A stretch of DNA of 64,000 nucleotides, taken from assembly GCF_016595435.1 (NCBI RefSeq), contig NZ_JAENIJ010000005.1, positions 1 through 64,000 of the forward strand, read 5' to 3'. A program made the translations under genes and the position numbers. This document shows positions 48,941 to 57,864 of this stretch, in pieces. The stretch comes from Luteolibacter pohnpeiensis. GTDB lineage: Bacteria > Verrucomicrobiota > Verrucomicrobiia > Verrucomicrobiales > Akkermansiaceae. The notes under the pieces were generated by a model, which did not search any database, was not told the origin of the DNA, and was given only the letters and a program-made list of their open reading frames with translations. The stretch's first letter is position 1. The number at the start of each line of letters is the position of its first letter.

Positions 48941-49909
48941 ATGCTTGAGAGTGACAGGTTTGTGTGGAAGGCTTCCAGCATGTTGCGTTCGAAGCACCGT
49001 GCAGCCCGGATGATCTACGATGGGGCGATCGAAGTGGGCAAACGATGGTGGCATCACAACCATTCTCGATCGGCCGCCGCATTGGCCTTTTACAGTTTGT
49101 TTTCGATGGTGCCGATTTTGGTGGTTGCGACCCAGTTGGCTGCAGCGGTGGTGGGCAGGCAGTGGGCGGAAGAAGGGGTGGGCGAGGCGGCGGAGATCAT
49201 GTTCGATCGCGAATCCTCCGAATACCTCCGCAGTTTGTTGAAATCCCAGCCGGGTGCGGCTTTTACCGGCATTTCCTCGATTATTGGTTTCTTTGTTCTT
49301 CTGTTTGCAGCCTCAAAGGTGGTGGTTGAATTGCGTGAAGTGCTCACCACTGTTTTCGGCAAAAGGCACCGAGAGGGGAAAAAGGGTTTCGTCATCGGAT
49401 TGATCGTGGGTCGATTGGTGCCGATCACTTTGGTGGTTGGTTTAGGGATGATTCTCGCCTTTTCCGCCCTGGCGACTGCGGCGTTACAAATTTTAACGAC
49501 GCACCTGAATGGGTGGTTGCCCGTTAATCTCGCGCTCTGGTCATCGATTCAGCGCGTGGCGCCACTGGTGCTGGTTACCTTGCTCTTTGCTCTGATCCTC
49601 AGATGGTTGCCTCCCAGACCGCCCGCTTTCAAGGATTCGCTGGTGGGTGGGGTGATCTCCTGTGGCCTGCTCGCGATGTTGCGGCGCGGGATAGAATTTT
49701 ATTTCGGCCAAAGTAGTATTGGCACCGCTTACGGGGCGGCGGTGACGCTAGTAGTTGTGTTATTATGGATCTATTTCACGATTCAGATCTTTTTCATCGG
49801 GGCGGAAATCACCGCCTATCTGAGTCGTCTCCGGCACGAACAAGAATACGAAGACCCGGATCCACTCGCCGCCGGAAATGGATTGACAAGCGATCTGAAG
49901 AAAAACTGA
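48941..49909 (+). CDS. YihY/BrkB family inner-membrane protein
   Basis: The 322-residue protein has six hydrophobic helices and the YihY (formerly RNase BN) marks HNHSRSAAALAFYSLFSMVPILVV, SIGTAYGAAVTLVVVLLWIYF and FFIGAEITAYLSR. The family is of unknown function; the RNase BN name was a misassignment. The start may be 48941 or the ATG at 48980. Confidence 0.92.
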   Translation: MLESDRFVWKASSMLRSKHRAARMIYDGAIEVGKRWWHHNHSRSAAALAFYSLFSMVPILVVATQLAAAVVGRQWAEEGVGEAAEIMFDRESSEYLRSLLKSQPGAAFTGISSIIGFFVLLFAASKVVVELREVLTTVFGKRHREGKKGFVIGLIVGRLVPITLVVGLGMILAFSALATAALQILTTHLNGWLPVNLALWSSIQRVAPLVLVTLLFALILRWLPPRPPAFKDSLVGGVISCGLLAMLRRGIEFYFGQSSIGTAYGAAVTLVVVLLWIYFTIQIFFIGAEITAYLSRLRHEQEYEDPDPLAAGNGLTSDLKKN

Positions 49910-49947
49910 ATCAGCGCAGCTGAGACGCGTTCTCAATAAGAGTCACC

Positions 49948-50721
49948 ATGAAATCGTTTTTCTATTCCATGAACATCGGGACACTTGCCGCTTGGATGAG
50001 TGTTGCGGGCGCAGGGACGGTGGCATGTTTGGTGCATACGCCAGAGCACTTGCCACAGGCTATCGAAGAAAAAGACGGACTTACAGACGGTGAGGTATTC
50101 GACATGGACCTCTATGCCGCTGGTTCATCGGAACGTGCTGAAGTGGATACCGCGGCCAACGATGCTGCTGTCCACGACTTGCCGATGGATAGTTCCCATG
50201 AGACGGAAGAGGCACCTGAAACCATGGAAATTCCGGAACTGCCGGATCTCGTCGCTGCGGAACCTTTACCGGATGTTCCAGATCTTCCCGCGCCGAAGCC
50301 GAAACCGGCCGCAAATCGCCAGCCTCGTAAAACATCATCAAGCAATTCGAACAACAGTCGCCGCAGCAAAGGGGGGAGCAATGGCCCTGCTGCCAAGCGC
50401 ACCACCTCAGGTTCCGGCAGCGGAAGCGGGTCCGGTAGCTCGACCGGAAGCGGTTCTGGCAATGTCGGTGCCGCGCGGTTTGCCGGTGGTCGCAAGCCCC
50501 GCCCATCGTATCCCTCCGCCGCACGCCGACAAAACATCGAAGGCAGCGTCGTCGTATTCATCACGGTCGATGAAAATGGCAATGTGGTGAATGCTTCGAT
50601 CCGTAGCGCATCCCATCCCTCTTTGAACGATTCATCGATTTTGAGCACCCTTCGCCGCTGGAAATTCCGGCCCGGTCCACGAGGCAGCATCACCCAAACC
50701 ATTCGTTTCCAGCTCCATTGA
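49948..50721 (+). CDS. TonB family energy transducer
   Basis: An N-terminal anchor (NIGTLAAWMSVAGAGTVACLV) precedes an acidic and Pro-rich linker (LPDVPDLPAPKPKP), a Gly/Ser-rich stretch (near 150-170), and the C-terminal TonB domain (RKPRPSYPSAARRQNIEG, VVVFITVDENGNV, LRRWKFRPGP). It starts the run tonB-exbB-exbD and is 3 bp before exbB. The Gly/Ser stretch is unlike the usual Pro-Lys linker. It would couple the proton-motive force to outer-membrane receptors, none of which is in the window. Confidence 0.9.
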   Translation: MKSFFYSMNIGTLAAWMSVAGAGTVACLVHTPEHLPQAIEEKDGLTDGEVFDMDLYAAGSSERAEVDTAANDAAVHDLPMDSSHETEEAPETMEIPELPDLVAAEPLPDVPDLPAPKPKPAANRQPRKTSSSNSNNSRRSKGGSNGPAAKRTTSGSGSGSGSGSSTGSGSGNVGAARFAGGRKPRPSYPSAARRQNIEGSVVVFITVDENGNVVNASIRSASHPSLNDSSILSTLRRWKFRPGPRGSITQTIRFQLH

Positions 50722-50724
50722 TTC

Positions 50725-51390
50725 ATGTTAGTCGCTAATATTGTCCTCGAAAAATTCCATGAAGGGGGATGGGTCATGTACCCGATTCTCGCCACCTTCT
50801 TTCTAGCTCTTTGTGTATTGTTAGAACGTGCCATTTGGTGGGCCGCCTTCATGAAAAAACAGCGCCCATCTCTGCAGGCGCAGGCGCGGGAAGCACTTGG
50901 CTCCGGTAATTTCGAGCAAGCGTGGCATCTGGGAAATCAGTGCCAGGATCCCTACTTGCGAAACCTCAACGAGGGCATCGCCCACTCCCGGATTTCGATG
51001 TTGGCTGCCATGCAGCTGGACGCGACACATTGGATCGAAAAGTCCGAAGCCCGGATGTGGGTGCTCAACACCATCATCACCCTTGCTCCCTTGTTGGGCC
51101 TTTTCGGAACGATTGTGGGCCTGATGGGATCATTCGCGTCCCTTGGCGATGACCAACTTGCGGCGACGAAAGTCACGGGCGGTATTGCCGAAGCGTTGAT
51201 CGCCACCGCAGCGGGGATCTGTATCGCGGTTCTCTGCCTCTTGCCCTACAATTATTTCCGCAAGCGCATTTCCTTGCTTCGTGGATCCCTGGAGCGCTGG
51301 ATCAACCACAGCGAACTCCTGGTTCAATCCGCCAAGTCTCATGGCTACGACCTCGAGGCATTCGCCGAACGACTTCACTCGCCACAATAA
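50725..51390 (+). CDS. exbB: MotA/TolQ/ExbB proton channel family protein
   Basis: The 221-residue protein has three helices: one near the N-terminus (VMYPILATFFLALCVLLERAIWW) and a pair ending in the ExbB motif APLLGLFGTIVGLMGSFASLG and ALIATAAGICIAVLCLLPYNYF. It forms the proton channel with ExbD. Gene order with TonB upstream and ExbD 6 bp downstream supports a TonB-energising complex, though TolQ function is not excluded. Confidence 0.93.
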   Translation: MLVANIVLEKFHEGGWVMYPILATFFLALCVLLERAIWWAAFMKKQRPSLQAQAREALGSGNFEQAWHLGNQCQDPYLRNLNEGIAHSRISMLAAMQLDATHWIEKSEARMWVLNTIITLAPLLGLFGTIVGLMGSFASLGDDQLAATKVTGGIAEALIATAAGICIAVLCLLPYNYFRKRISLLRGSLERWINHSELLVQSAKSHGYDLEAFAERLHSPQ

Positions 51391-51396
51391 GATTCC

Positions 51397-51819
51397 ATGC
51401 CGGTTCATTTGCAGGGCGGTTCCTCGGATCACGAGGACGAAGCACGCATCGAGGTCGTGCCGCTGATCGATATCATGTTCTTCCTGCTCGCCAGCTTCAT
51501 GCTTGTGAGCCTGAGCATGACCCATATCAACCGGGTGAAGGTGAATCTTCCGGTATCAAGCTCGGCCGTTGCCGAAAACAAAACGCCCCCCATTCATCTG
51601 GCGATTGACGCATACGGCGTGATCACCTGGGACACGGCGGTGATGACGCCTTCTGAGGTGACGGACAAACTGCTCGCGATTCCGCCGACGGATGAAACTT
51701 CCGTGATGATTGCGGCTGACGAGGAAACCCGTCACAAGCAAGTCATGGCGGTGATGGACGCGGTGCGCGCAGCGCATATCAGCAAGGTCAGTTTTGAAAC
51801 CAAAGCACCCAATCAGTGA
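51397..51819 (+). CDS. exbD: ExbD/TolR family biopolymer transporter
   Basis: The 140-residue protein has a short cytosolic tail, a single helix with the protonatable Asp in EVVPLIDIMFFLLASFMLVS, and a periplasmic domain (LAIDAYGVITWDTAVM; VMIAADEETRHKQVMAVMD). It completes the ExbB-ExbD proton channel. The stop overlaps the next start by 4 bp. Confidence 0.94.
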   Translation: MPVHLQGGSSDHEDEARIEVVPLIDIMFFLLASFMLVSLSMTHINRVKVNLPVSSSAVAENKTPPIHLAIDAYGVITWDTAVMTPSEVTDKLLAIPPTDETSVMIAADEETRHKQVMAVMDAVRAAHISKVSFETKAPNQ

Positions 51820-52256
51820 CTGCCAGAATCCTATCCATTACCAACGCGATTGGTTGCCTGATCTTGGTCGGCTTCATTTTTTATCAATGGCACCAAGGGC
51901 TCACCACGGAGCTCAAACTCAAGGATGCCAAGACCGAGGCGATCAACGAGCACAACGAACGCATGACGGCTGAGACCAAGATCGCGGTCTTGCAGTCGGA
52001 TATTGTCGGCCTCAAGGACTCGATCAGTTCCATTCGGGAAGCGTATGAGACTTCTGAAAAATCCCTGGTCGAGAAATCGAAAGAGGCAGACGATCTCGCG
52101 AAGAGTTTGAGCGAACTCCAGGCGCAAACCGAGCAATGGATGGAAGCGATCAAGCAACGCGACGCTAAATTGCTCGAACAAAATCAGGAAATCGCCGCGA
52201 CGCGCAAGAAATTGGACGAAGCCATCGCCAAACTGAAAGAAGCTGGCGCCCGTTGA
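51816..52256 (+). CDS. Single-pass membrane coiled-coil protein
   Basis: The 146-residue product has one N-terminal helix (NAIGCLILVGFIFYQW) and about 115 residues of heptad-rich coiled coil (EKSLVEKSKEADDLAKSLSE, ELQAQTEQWMEAIKQ). The GTG start overlaps the exbD stop (GTGA). I recognise no family. Tight coupling suggests a role with the TonB/ExbBD complex, perhaps as a periplasmic spacer or assembly factor. Confidence 0.75.
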   Translation: MTARILSITNAIGCLILVGFIFYQWHQGLTTELKLKDAKTEAINEHNERMTAETKIAVLQSDIVGLKDSISSIREAYETSEKSLVEKSKEADDLAKSLSELQAQTEQWMEAIKQRDAKLLEQNQEIAATRKKLDEAIAKLKEAGAR

Positions 52257-52290
52257 TACGCCCGATTTTTTCGCCTGTACGGGGTCATGG

Positions 52291-53586
52291 TTAGAGATGC
52301 AGATCCATCCGCATCTCGCTGTGGATTTGCCGGGCCCACAGCTCGGGGATTGCTGCAGCGGAAGCGAATTCAGGCCATCGCGATACCGCTTCGTGAACTT
52401 CGGTTAGAATCGTTTTCGCCGCTCTGGTTTTCACATCGGCGGCCTTTGCCACTTCCAGAAGATTGTCAGTGGTAAAGTTCTCCCGCTTGCCGGCGAAGGT
52501 CATCTGGTGGCGATGGGTCCAGGCGCCATTCGGATTGTAGGAATGGATCAGGTCATACGCTGGTGCCAGGCTCCAGACGCCGCGCCGGTCCATCATGAAT
52601 GAAATGTTTTTCGTGTGATCGTCCTGATTGCGGGCAAGGATGTTAAACAAGGCACGGCGGTAGAGTTCGGTTAGATCCGGCTGCGGAAGTCGCAACCGGC
52701 GTGCCACCTGGAACGCTTGCTCATACGAATACGCACCAGCTTGATTGAAGTCGAAATGCGCGATCGCACACAAACTTTGTAAATGGAACTTGTCGCCACT
52801 GGCGGTCCGATCAAACCGGCGCGTCATGAAGTGAGCTCGTCCATTTTCTTCTAACAGGCGGCAATCTGTCATCGTGATCCCGGCGGCTCTAGCCATGAGG
52901 TGGTAGGCGTATTCAATGCGACCGTAGCCTTTCGGATCTGCCAGTTCCTTGTCGCGATTTTCCGAGACCCCATCGAATTTGATCAACCACGGTTCAAACC
53001 CCGGTGCCAATGGAACTTGGCCGGAGCGGATTTCGCCGGTTTTCGGATTCCAGGCGACCACTGCTTTGGCTCGCGCGCCGCCGGCCGAGGTGCCTACCCG
53101 TAAAATGGTTGCGAGCGCTTCCGGAGGTTCGCTCAGATTCGCATGCAGTTGATCGCGCGACGCAAGCGCATCATTGGCCAGCTGCACCAGTGCCTCCACA
53201 TGCAGCGTTTCTGGTGGGGCTTCCGGAAAAATTTTGGGGTGAAATTCCAATGCGCCCATCGCACGGCTGCCGAGATAGCAAAGCCGTTCCACCGGATCGA
53301 AGGAATCGGGCGTCCGCCCTTGGCGGGCGAGCCATTGATTGATCAGAAGGTTGCCGAATTTATCGGGTAGCGAGTCTGCGAGCAGTCCCGGCAAGCCTTT
53401 GAAGCTTTCCGGAGCGAGATTCGGAAACGAAAAGCGACCGGGACCCAGCGGCATCATCAAAGGAGAAATCTCGATCCCACTTTGGAGAAATCCGGGGTCA
53501 TACTCGAACACCCCCAGATTTATATCGGGATTCCAGGTAACCGCTCCGATGACGGAGTTGTGAAGATGGACCGCCGCTGTGGTCAT
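52291..53586 (-). CDS. hipA: HipA-type Ser/Thr kinase toxin
   Basis: The 431-residue kinase of the HipBA type II toxin-antitoxin system (E. coli HipA phosphorylates glutamyl-tRNA synthetase). Motifs are the N-subdomain LADSLPDKFGN, the ATP-loop VGTSAGGARAKA (164-175), the catalytic loop NQDDHTKN (320-327) and the metal-binding Asp345 in APAYDLI. All key residues are present, so an active kinase is likely. The start overlaps the hipB stop by 4 bp. Confidence 0.94.
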   Translation of the reverse strand: MTTAAVHLHNSVIGAVTWNPDINLGVFEYDPGFLQSGIEISPLMMPLGPGRFSFPNLAPESFKGLPGLLADSLPDKFGNLLINQWLARQGRTPDSFDPVERLCYLGSRAMGALEFHPKIFPEAPPETLHVEALVQLANDALASRDQLHANLSEPPEALATILRVGTSAGGARAKAVVAWNPKTGEIRSGQVPLAPGFEPWLIKFDGVSENRDKELADPKGYGRIEYAYHLMARAAGITMTDCRLLEENGRAHFMTRRFDRTASGDKFHLQSLCAIAHFDFNQAGAYSYEQAFQVARRLRLPQPDLTELYRRALFNILARNQDDHTKNISFMMDRRGVWSLAPAYDLIHSYNPNGAWTHRHQMTFAGKRENFTTDNLLEVAKAADVKTRAAKTILTEVHEAVSRWPEFASAAAIPELWARQIHSEMRMDLHL

Positions 53587-53921
53587 TCATCCCCCCATTT
53601 CCAAGGTTGGGCCGGTGAAGGGTGGCGCGGTTTGGAAGCGTATTTCCGGGGTTCTTCCTGCAATCTTGCCAAGGCAACCGGGCTTGGCCCGGGATCGGGA
53701 AGAATGCCTTCCAGCGAATCCAGGGCATTGAGGGCACGCAGGTAGGCGATGAAGGTGGCCAGCGTCGAACCTTGGCCATTTTCGATTGCAGTGATGGTGC
53801 GGCGGGAGAGGCCGCTTTTTTCGGCCACTTCGGCTTGGCTGAGATTTCTTTCAAGCCGACGGCTTTTCAGCCGGGAACCAAGTTCTTTCTCGATTTGCGG
53901 ATTGGAAAGTAGGTCAAGCAT
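53583..53921 (-). CDS. hipB: HipB-type antitoxin, XRE family DNA-binding protein
   Basis: The 112-residue protein has an XRE helix-turn-helix (RNLSQAEVAEKSGLSRRTITAIENGQG) and a C-terminal tail for toxin binding. The ATG at 53921 (MLDLLSNPQIEKELG) is preferred to a TTG at 53939, because the latter lies inside the first operator repeat. HipB binds these sites to repress its own operon and neutralises HipA. Confidence 0.92.
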   Translation of the reverse strand: MLDLLSNPQIEKELGSRLKSRRLERNLSQAEVAEKSGLSRRTITAIENGQGSTLATFIAYLRALNALDSLEGILPDPGPSPVALARLQEEPRKYASKPRHPSPAQPWKWGDE

Positions 53922-53930
53922 GAGTAGAAA

Positions 53931-54057
53931 TGTGCGCAAATTGCCCCAAACGAGGGGAATTTGCGCAAAATTTTACTCAATTACAACTCGGAAATACCAA
54001 GGATGTGCAAATTGTTGCGCGAATTAGTGCATTTCAGCGTTTTTTGCGCAAATTTTT
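53931..54057. promoter_or_regulatory. hipBA operator array: four TTTGCGCAAA-type sites
   Basis: Four related 10-bp sites precede hipB: 53931-53940 (one mismatch), 53960-53969 (perfect palindrome), 54014-54023 (two mismatches) and 54043-54052 (perfect palindrome). Spacing is 29, 54 and 29 bp. The first pair also builds a larger inverted repeat TGCGCAAATT...AATTTGCGCA (53933-53967) with CCCC/GGGG inner arms. This is the expected place for HipB autoregulation. Confidence 0.8.
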
Positions 54058-54059
54058 GC

Positions 54060-57000
54060 TCATAAAAAGTAATTCACGCCGCTGCGGAAGATCGGCTGAT
54101 GCTTGTTTCCGGGGATGTTCTTGGCAACGAGGCGGCCGGCACGCTCGGTATGCCCCATTTTGCCCAGCACGCGGCCGCAAGGGCTGGTGATTCCTTCAAC
54201 TGCACCAAATGAGCCGTTCGGATTGATGGCGGGAAGCATCGAAACCGTTCCATCCACATCGCAATACTGAGTGGCAATTTGACCGTTGGCCGCCAGTTGC
54301 GAGAGGGTTTCTGTCGAGGCGTAGAATTTTCCTTCGCCGTGGGAGAGGGGAACTCGGTGAATATCGCCGATTTGAGATTCCGTGAGCCACGGGCTGTGGT
54401 TGCTAACGACTTTGGTGTAAGCGTAGCAGGAAATGTGGCGCGAAATGTCGTTATGGGCGAGGGTCGGATCGTCCGGGTGCAATTCCCGGATCTCGCCATA
54501 AGGGACTAGGCCGGTTTTGATGAGTGCCTGGAATCCATTGCAAATACCGAGAACCAAGCCATCGCGGTTTTGGATCAAATCCATCACCGCATCGGCTACG
54601 CGTGGGTTCCGTAGAATCGTGGCGATGAATTTGCCTGAGCCATCCGGTTCGTCACCGGCACTGAATCCGCCAGGGATCATTAAAATCTGCGATTGGCGGA
54701 TCTGCTCCGCGAGTTGGCGGATCGATTCCTCCACATGGCTGGCAGTCAGATTCCGGAACACCAAAATTTCCGAGCTGGCACCGGCTTCATGGAATGCCTT
54801 GGCGGAATCATATTCGGAGTTGGTTCCCGGGAATGCAGGGATGATCACTTTGGGGCGGGCATCGGCAATCTTGGTGGCGCGTGAGGCCGAGGACTTCGGC
54901 GACGGGCTGGAAATCGTGCTCAGTTCTGCTGGAGCAGTATCGGGCTGAGTTGGGTAAATCGGTTCCAGCGTCCCAGTCCAAGCGGATTCAAGATCCGGCA
55001 GGGCGTAAGTTGTGCCGTTGAGCGTGAGGTTCGGCTCGGCAGTGGTTTGTCCGATCGCAGTCGCGCCAAGCTCTGCAGGCAGACTTTCTGAATGCTCAAT
55101 CAGGAAAGCGAAATAGCGTTCGGAAAACGGCAGCTCGACTTGTCCCGTGAAGCCGATGCCATTGCCAAACGCGCTGACGGCGAGGGCGGGGGCGATGCCG
55201 GCAGCTCCGAGCGCTTTCATCGAGAGGATTTTTCCGTCCTCGTTCAATTGATGCAAGCATGCGGCCGTACGCTTGAGCGCTGTGAAATCCGGCAAGTTGT
55301 CCGCGTCTCGGGGAGTTTCTACGATGGAAATCGTAGATCCTGCTTTTTTGAACTCAGGCGAGGTCGCGAGTTTAGCATCGCCGGGTGCGAGAGCGAATGA
55401 AACCAACGTCGGCGGAACATCGAGCTCATTGAAGGAGCCGGACATCGAATCCTTGCCGCCGATCGCAGCGAGCCGGAGTTCGTGTTGAGCGTGGAAGGCA
55501 CCGAGCAGAGCGGCGAAGGGCAGTCCCCAGCGTGCTGGATTTGTGCCGAGGCGTGGGAAATACTCCTGCAGGGTCAGGCGGACATCGGAAAGGCGAGCGC
55601 CAGCGGCCACAGCTTTGCAGACCGATTCGGTGACCGCATAAACCGCTCCGTGGAAGGGTGAGCTTGCGGAGAGATAAGGATCGAATCCCCAGCTCATGAA
55701 GGTGGCGACATCGCTTTGTCCTTCTAACAATGGAAGTTTGGCGACCATCGCGTCCGGCGGGGTCAGTTGCTTTTCACCGCCGAAAGGCCAGAGAACCGTG
55801 CCGGCACCGACCGATGAATCGAAGCGCTCGCCAAGGCCTTTTTGCGAGCAGTGATTGAGCGCCGCCAGGGATTCCGGGAGTGTGGAATAAGTTGGCGCGG
55901 CGGAGTCAGTGGCAACATCACCCACGTGAATGTTGGTGGATTGCTGAACGCCATTGGTGTCGAGGAAAGCGCGGGACAGATCGACGATGGTCTTGCCACG
56001 CCAGGTCATGACCAAGCGACCGGAATCCGTGACATTGGCGACGTGAACACACTCAAGGTTTTCTTTGTCCGCCTCCGCGATGAAGAAATCAATTTCAGAT
56101 GGATCCACGCATACGGCCATGCGCTCTTGCGATTCGGAAATCGCCAGCTCGGTGCCGTCCAGGCCATCGTATTTTTTGGGAACTCGATCCAGATCGATTT
56201 CCAGGGAGGGGGCGATTTCGCCAATCGCGACCGAGACCCCACCGGCACCGAAGTCGTTGCAGATTTTAATTTTCCGGGTGAGTTCCGGATTGCGGAAAAG
56301 TCGTTGGATCTTGCGCTCGGTGGGGGCGTCTCCCTTTTGTACTTCGGCCGAATTTTCTAGGGCGGTATCCGTGTGCTCTTTCGAAGAGCCGGTTGCTCCA
56401 CCGACACCATCGCGTCCGGTCCGGCCGCCGATGAGAAGGATCACATCTCCCGGCGCAGGGCTGCCGCGAAACACATTGCTGCGCGGGGCTGCCGCGACCA
56501 CGGCGCCGATTTCCAAGCGTTTTGCGACGTAGCCCGGATGGTAGACCTCGGCAACTTGGCCAGTGGCGAGACCGATTTGGTTGCCATAGGAAGAGTATCC
56601 GCTCGCTGCGACCTGGCAGATTTTTTTCTGTGGCAGCTTGCCAGGCAAGGTTTCGGAAAACGGAGTCAGGGGATCGCCAGCACCGGTCACACGCATCGCC
56701 TGATAAACGTAGGAGCGACCGGAAAGCGGATCGCGGATGCAACCGCCAAGGCAGGTTGCGGCTCCGCCGAAAGGCTCGATCTCAGTCGGGTGGTTGTGAG
56801 TTTCGTTTTTGAACATCACCAACCACTCTTCCTCAGGTTGGCCATCGATCGATACGGGCACGACGATTGAGGCGGCGTTGACTTCTTCTGAAACCTCCAA
56901 GTTGTCCAATTCGCCTGAGGCACGCAGCTCGCGCATTCCCATCAGCGCGATGTCCATCAGGGTGACAGGCTTTTCGGTCCGACCGAGTTTTTCGCGGGTC

Positions 57001-57758
57001 GCGAGATAAGTTTCCCAGGCTTTTTGGATCGGAGCCGTGCCGATTTCGCCGAAGGTGACCTGGTCGATTTTGGTCAGGAAGGTCGTATGGCGGCAGTGGT
57101 CCGACCAATAGGTGTCCAGCATCTTGATTTCGGTGATGCTTGGATCGCGCGCTTCTTCATCGCGGAAATACGTTTGGCAAAAAGCGATGTCAGCCTCGGA
57201 CATGGCGAGTCCGAGCGATTTCCGCAGCTCGGCCAAGCCGTCTACATCCAGCTGAGTGAAGCCTGCCAGAACCGCAACATCCGCCGGTTGCTCCGGGGTT
57301 TGGCGCTTCACCACGCCATCGACCGAAATTTCGTGGGAGTCCACCGAGTTGATGACGTAGGACTTGATGCGGGCGACGTCGGATTCCGCCAGTTGGCCTT
57401 GCAGCACAATCACCTTCGCCGATGAAACGGTGGGGCGATCTTTACCGGTTAAAATCTGCACGCACTGGGCGGCGGAGTCCGCGCGTTGATCGAATTGCCC
57501 TGGCAGGTATTCGACCCCGAAGGCGATTTCCTGTTCGCCCAACTGGAGCTCAGCAAAGGTTTCGTCGACTTGAGGTTCGGACAAAATATCGCGAACTGCG
57601 GCGGCAAATTGGTCATCGGTCAGACCCTCAATGTCATAGCGTTGAATGACCCGAAGTCCGGTCAGATCAGGCATGGCCAGTGACTCCTGAAGGTCATGCA
57701 GTAGATGACGGGCTTCGTTGCGATGAGCTGGCTTTTTTTCGACGAAAATACGGTTCAT
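54060..57758 (-). CDS. purL: Phosphoribosylformylglycinamidine synthase (single-chain)
   Basis: Purine synthesis enzyme that converts FGAR and glutamine to FGAM using ATP. The 1232-residue chain combines the PurS-like N-terminus, two AIRS-like synthase halves (DTYWSDHCRHTTF; FKNETHNHPTEIEPFGGAATCLGG), and a C-terminal class I glutamine amidotransferase (VIIPAFPGTNSEYDSAKAF; nucleophile Cys in LGICNGFQALI; HGEGKF). It is the large form rather than the split PurSQL set. The hipBA genes follow on the same strand. Confidence 0.96.
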   Translation of the reverse strand: MNRIFVEKKPAHRNEARHLLHDLQESLAMPDLTGLRVIQRYDIEGLTDDQFAAAVRDILSEPQVDETFAELQLGEQEIAFGVEYLPGQFDQRADSAAQCVQILTGKDRPTVSSAKVIVLQGQLAESDVARIKSYVINSVDSHEISVDGVVKRQTPEQPADVAVLAGFTQLDVDGLAELRKSLGLAMSEADIAFCQTYFRDEEARDPSITEIKMLDTYWSDHCRHTTFLTKIDQVTFGEIGTAPIQKAWETYLATREKLGRTEKPVTLMDIALMGMRELRASGELDNLEVSEEVNAASIVVPVSIDGQPEEEWLVMFKNETHNHPTEIEPFGGAATCLGGCIRDPLSGRSYVYQAMRVTGAGDPLTPFSETLPGKLPQKKICQVAASGYSSYGNQIGLATGQVAEVYHPGYVAKRLEIGAVVAAAPRSNVFRGSPAPGDVILLIGGRTGRDGVGGATGSSKEHTDTALENSAEVQKGDAPTERKIQRLFRNPELTRKIKICNDFGAGGVSVAIGEIAPSLEIDLDRVPKKYDGLDGTELAISESQERMAVCVDPSEIDFFIAEADKENLECVHVANVTDSGRLVMTWRGKTIVDLSRAFLDTNGVQQSTNIHVGDVATDSAAPTYSTLPESLAALNHCSQKGLGERFDSSVGAGTVLWPFGGEKQLTPPDAMVAKLPLLEGQSDVATFMSWGFDPYLSASSPFHGAVYAVTESVCKAVAAGARLSDVRLTLQEYFPRLGTNPARWGLPFAALLGAFHAQHELRLAAIGGKDSMSGSFNELDVPPTLVSFALAPGDAKLATSPEFKKAGSTISIVETPRDADNLPDFTALKRTAACLHQLNEDGKILSMKALGAAGIAPALAVSAFGNGIGFTGQVELPFSERYFAFLIEHSESLPAELGATAIGQTTAEPNLTLNGTTYALPDLESAWTGTLEPIYPTQPDTAPAELSTISSPSPKSSASRATKIADARPKVIIPAFPGTNSEYDSAKAFHEAGASSEILVFRNLTASHVEESIRQLAEQIRQSQILMIPGGFSAGDEPDGSGKFIATILRNPRVADAVMDLIQNRDGLVLGICNGFQALIKTGLVPYGEIRELHPDDPTLAHNDISRHISCYAYTKVVSNHSPWLTESQIGDIHRVPLSHGEGKFYASTETLSQLAANGQIATQYCDVDGTVSMLPAINPNGSFGAVEGITSPCGRVLGKMGHTERAGRLVAKNIPGNKHQPIFRSGVNYFL

Positions 57759-57864
57759 GAGCGCGATTGGCGGCGGAGCTAGAGAAAGCGTCGGATGCTA
57801 TGACACGTTCCGGTCAGGGCAAGCCCAATGGCTACCGGATCAAAAAAGCTTTGGGCGAGCCAAA

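Noticed and set aside
50390-50470. Gly/Ser-coding repeats in tonB as a mobile or recombination repeat
   Set aside because: The repeats are imperfect at DNA level and fit a flexible protein linker.
53937-53939. TTG start for hipB, 18 bp upstream of the ATG
   Set aside because: It would place the start codon inside the operator arm; the ATG at 53921 fits HipB N-termini.
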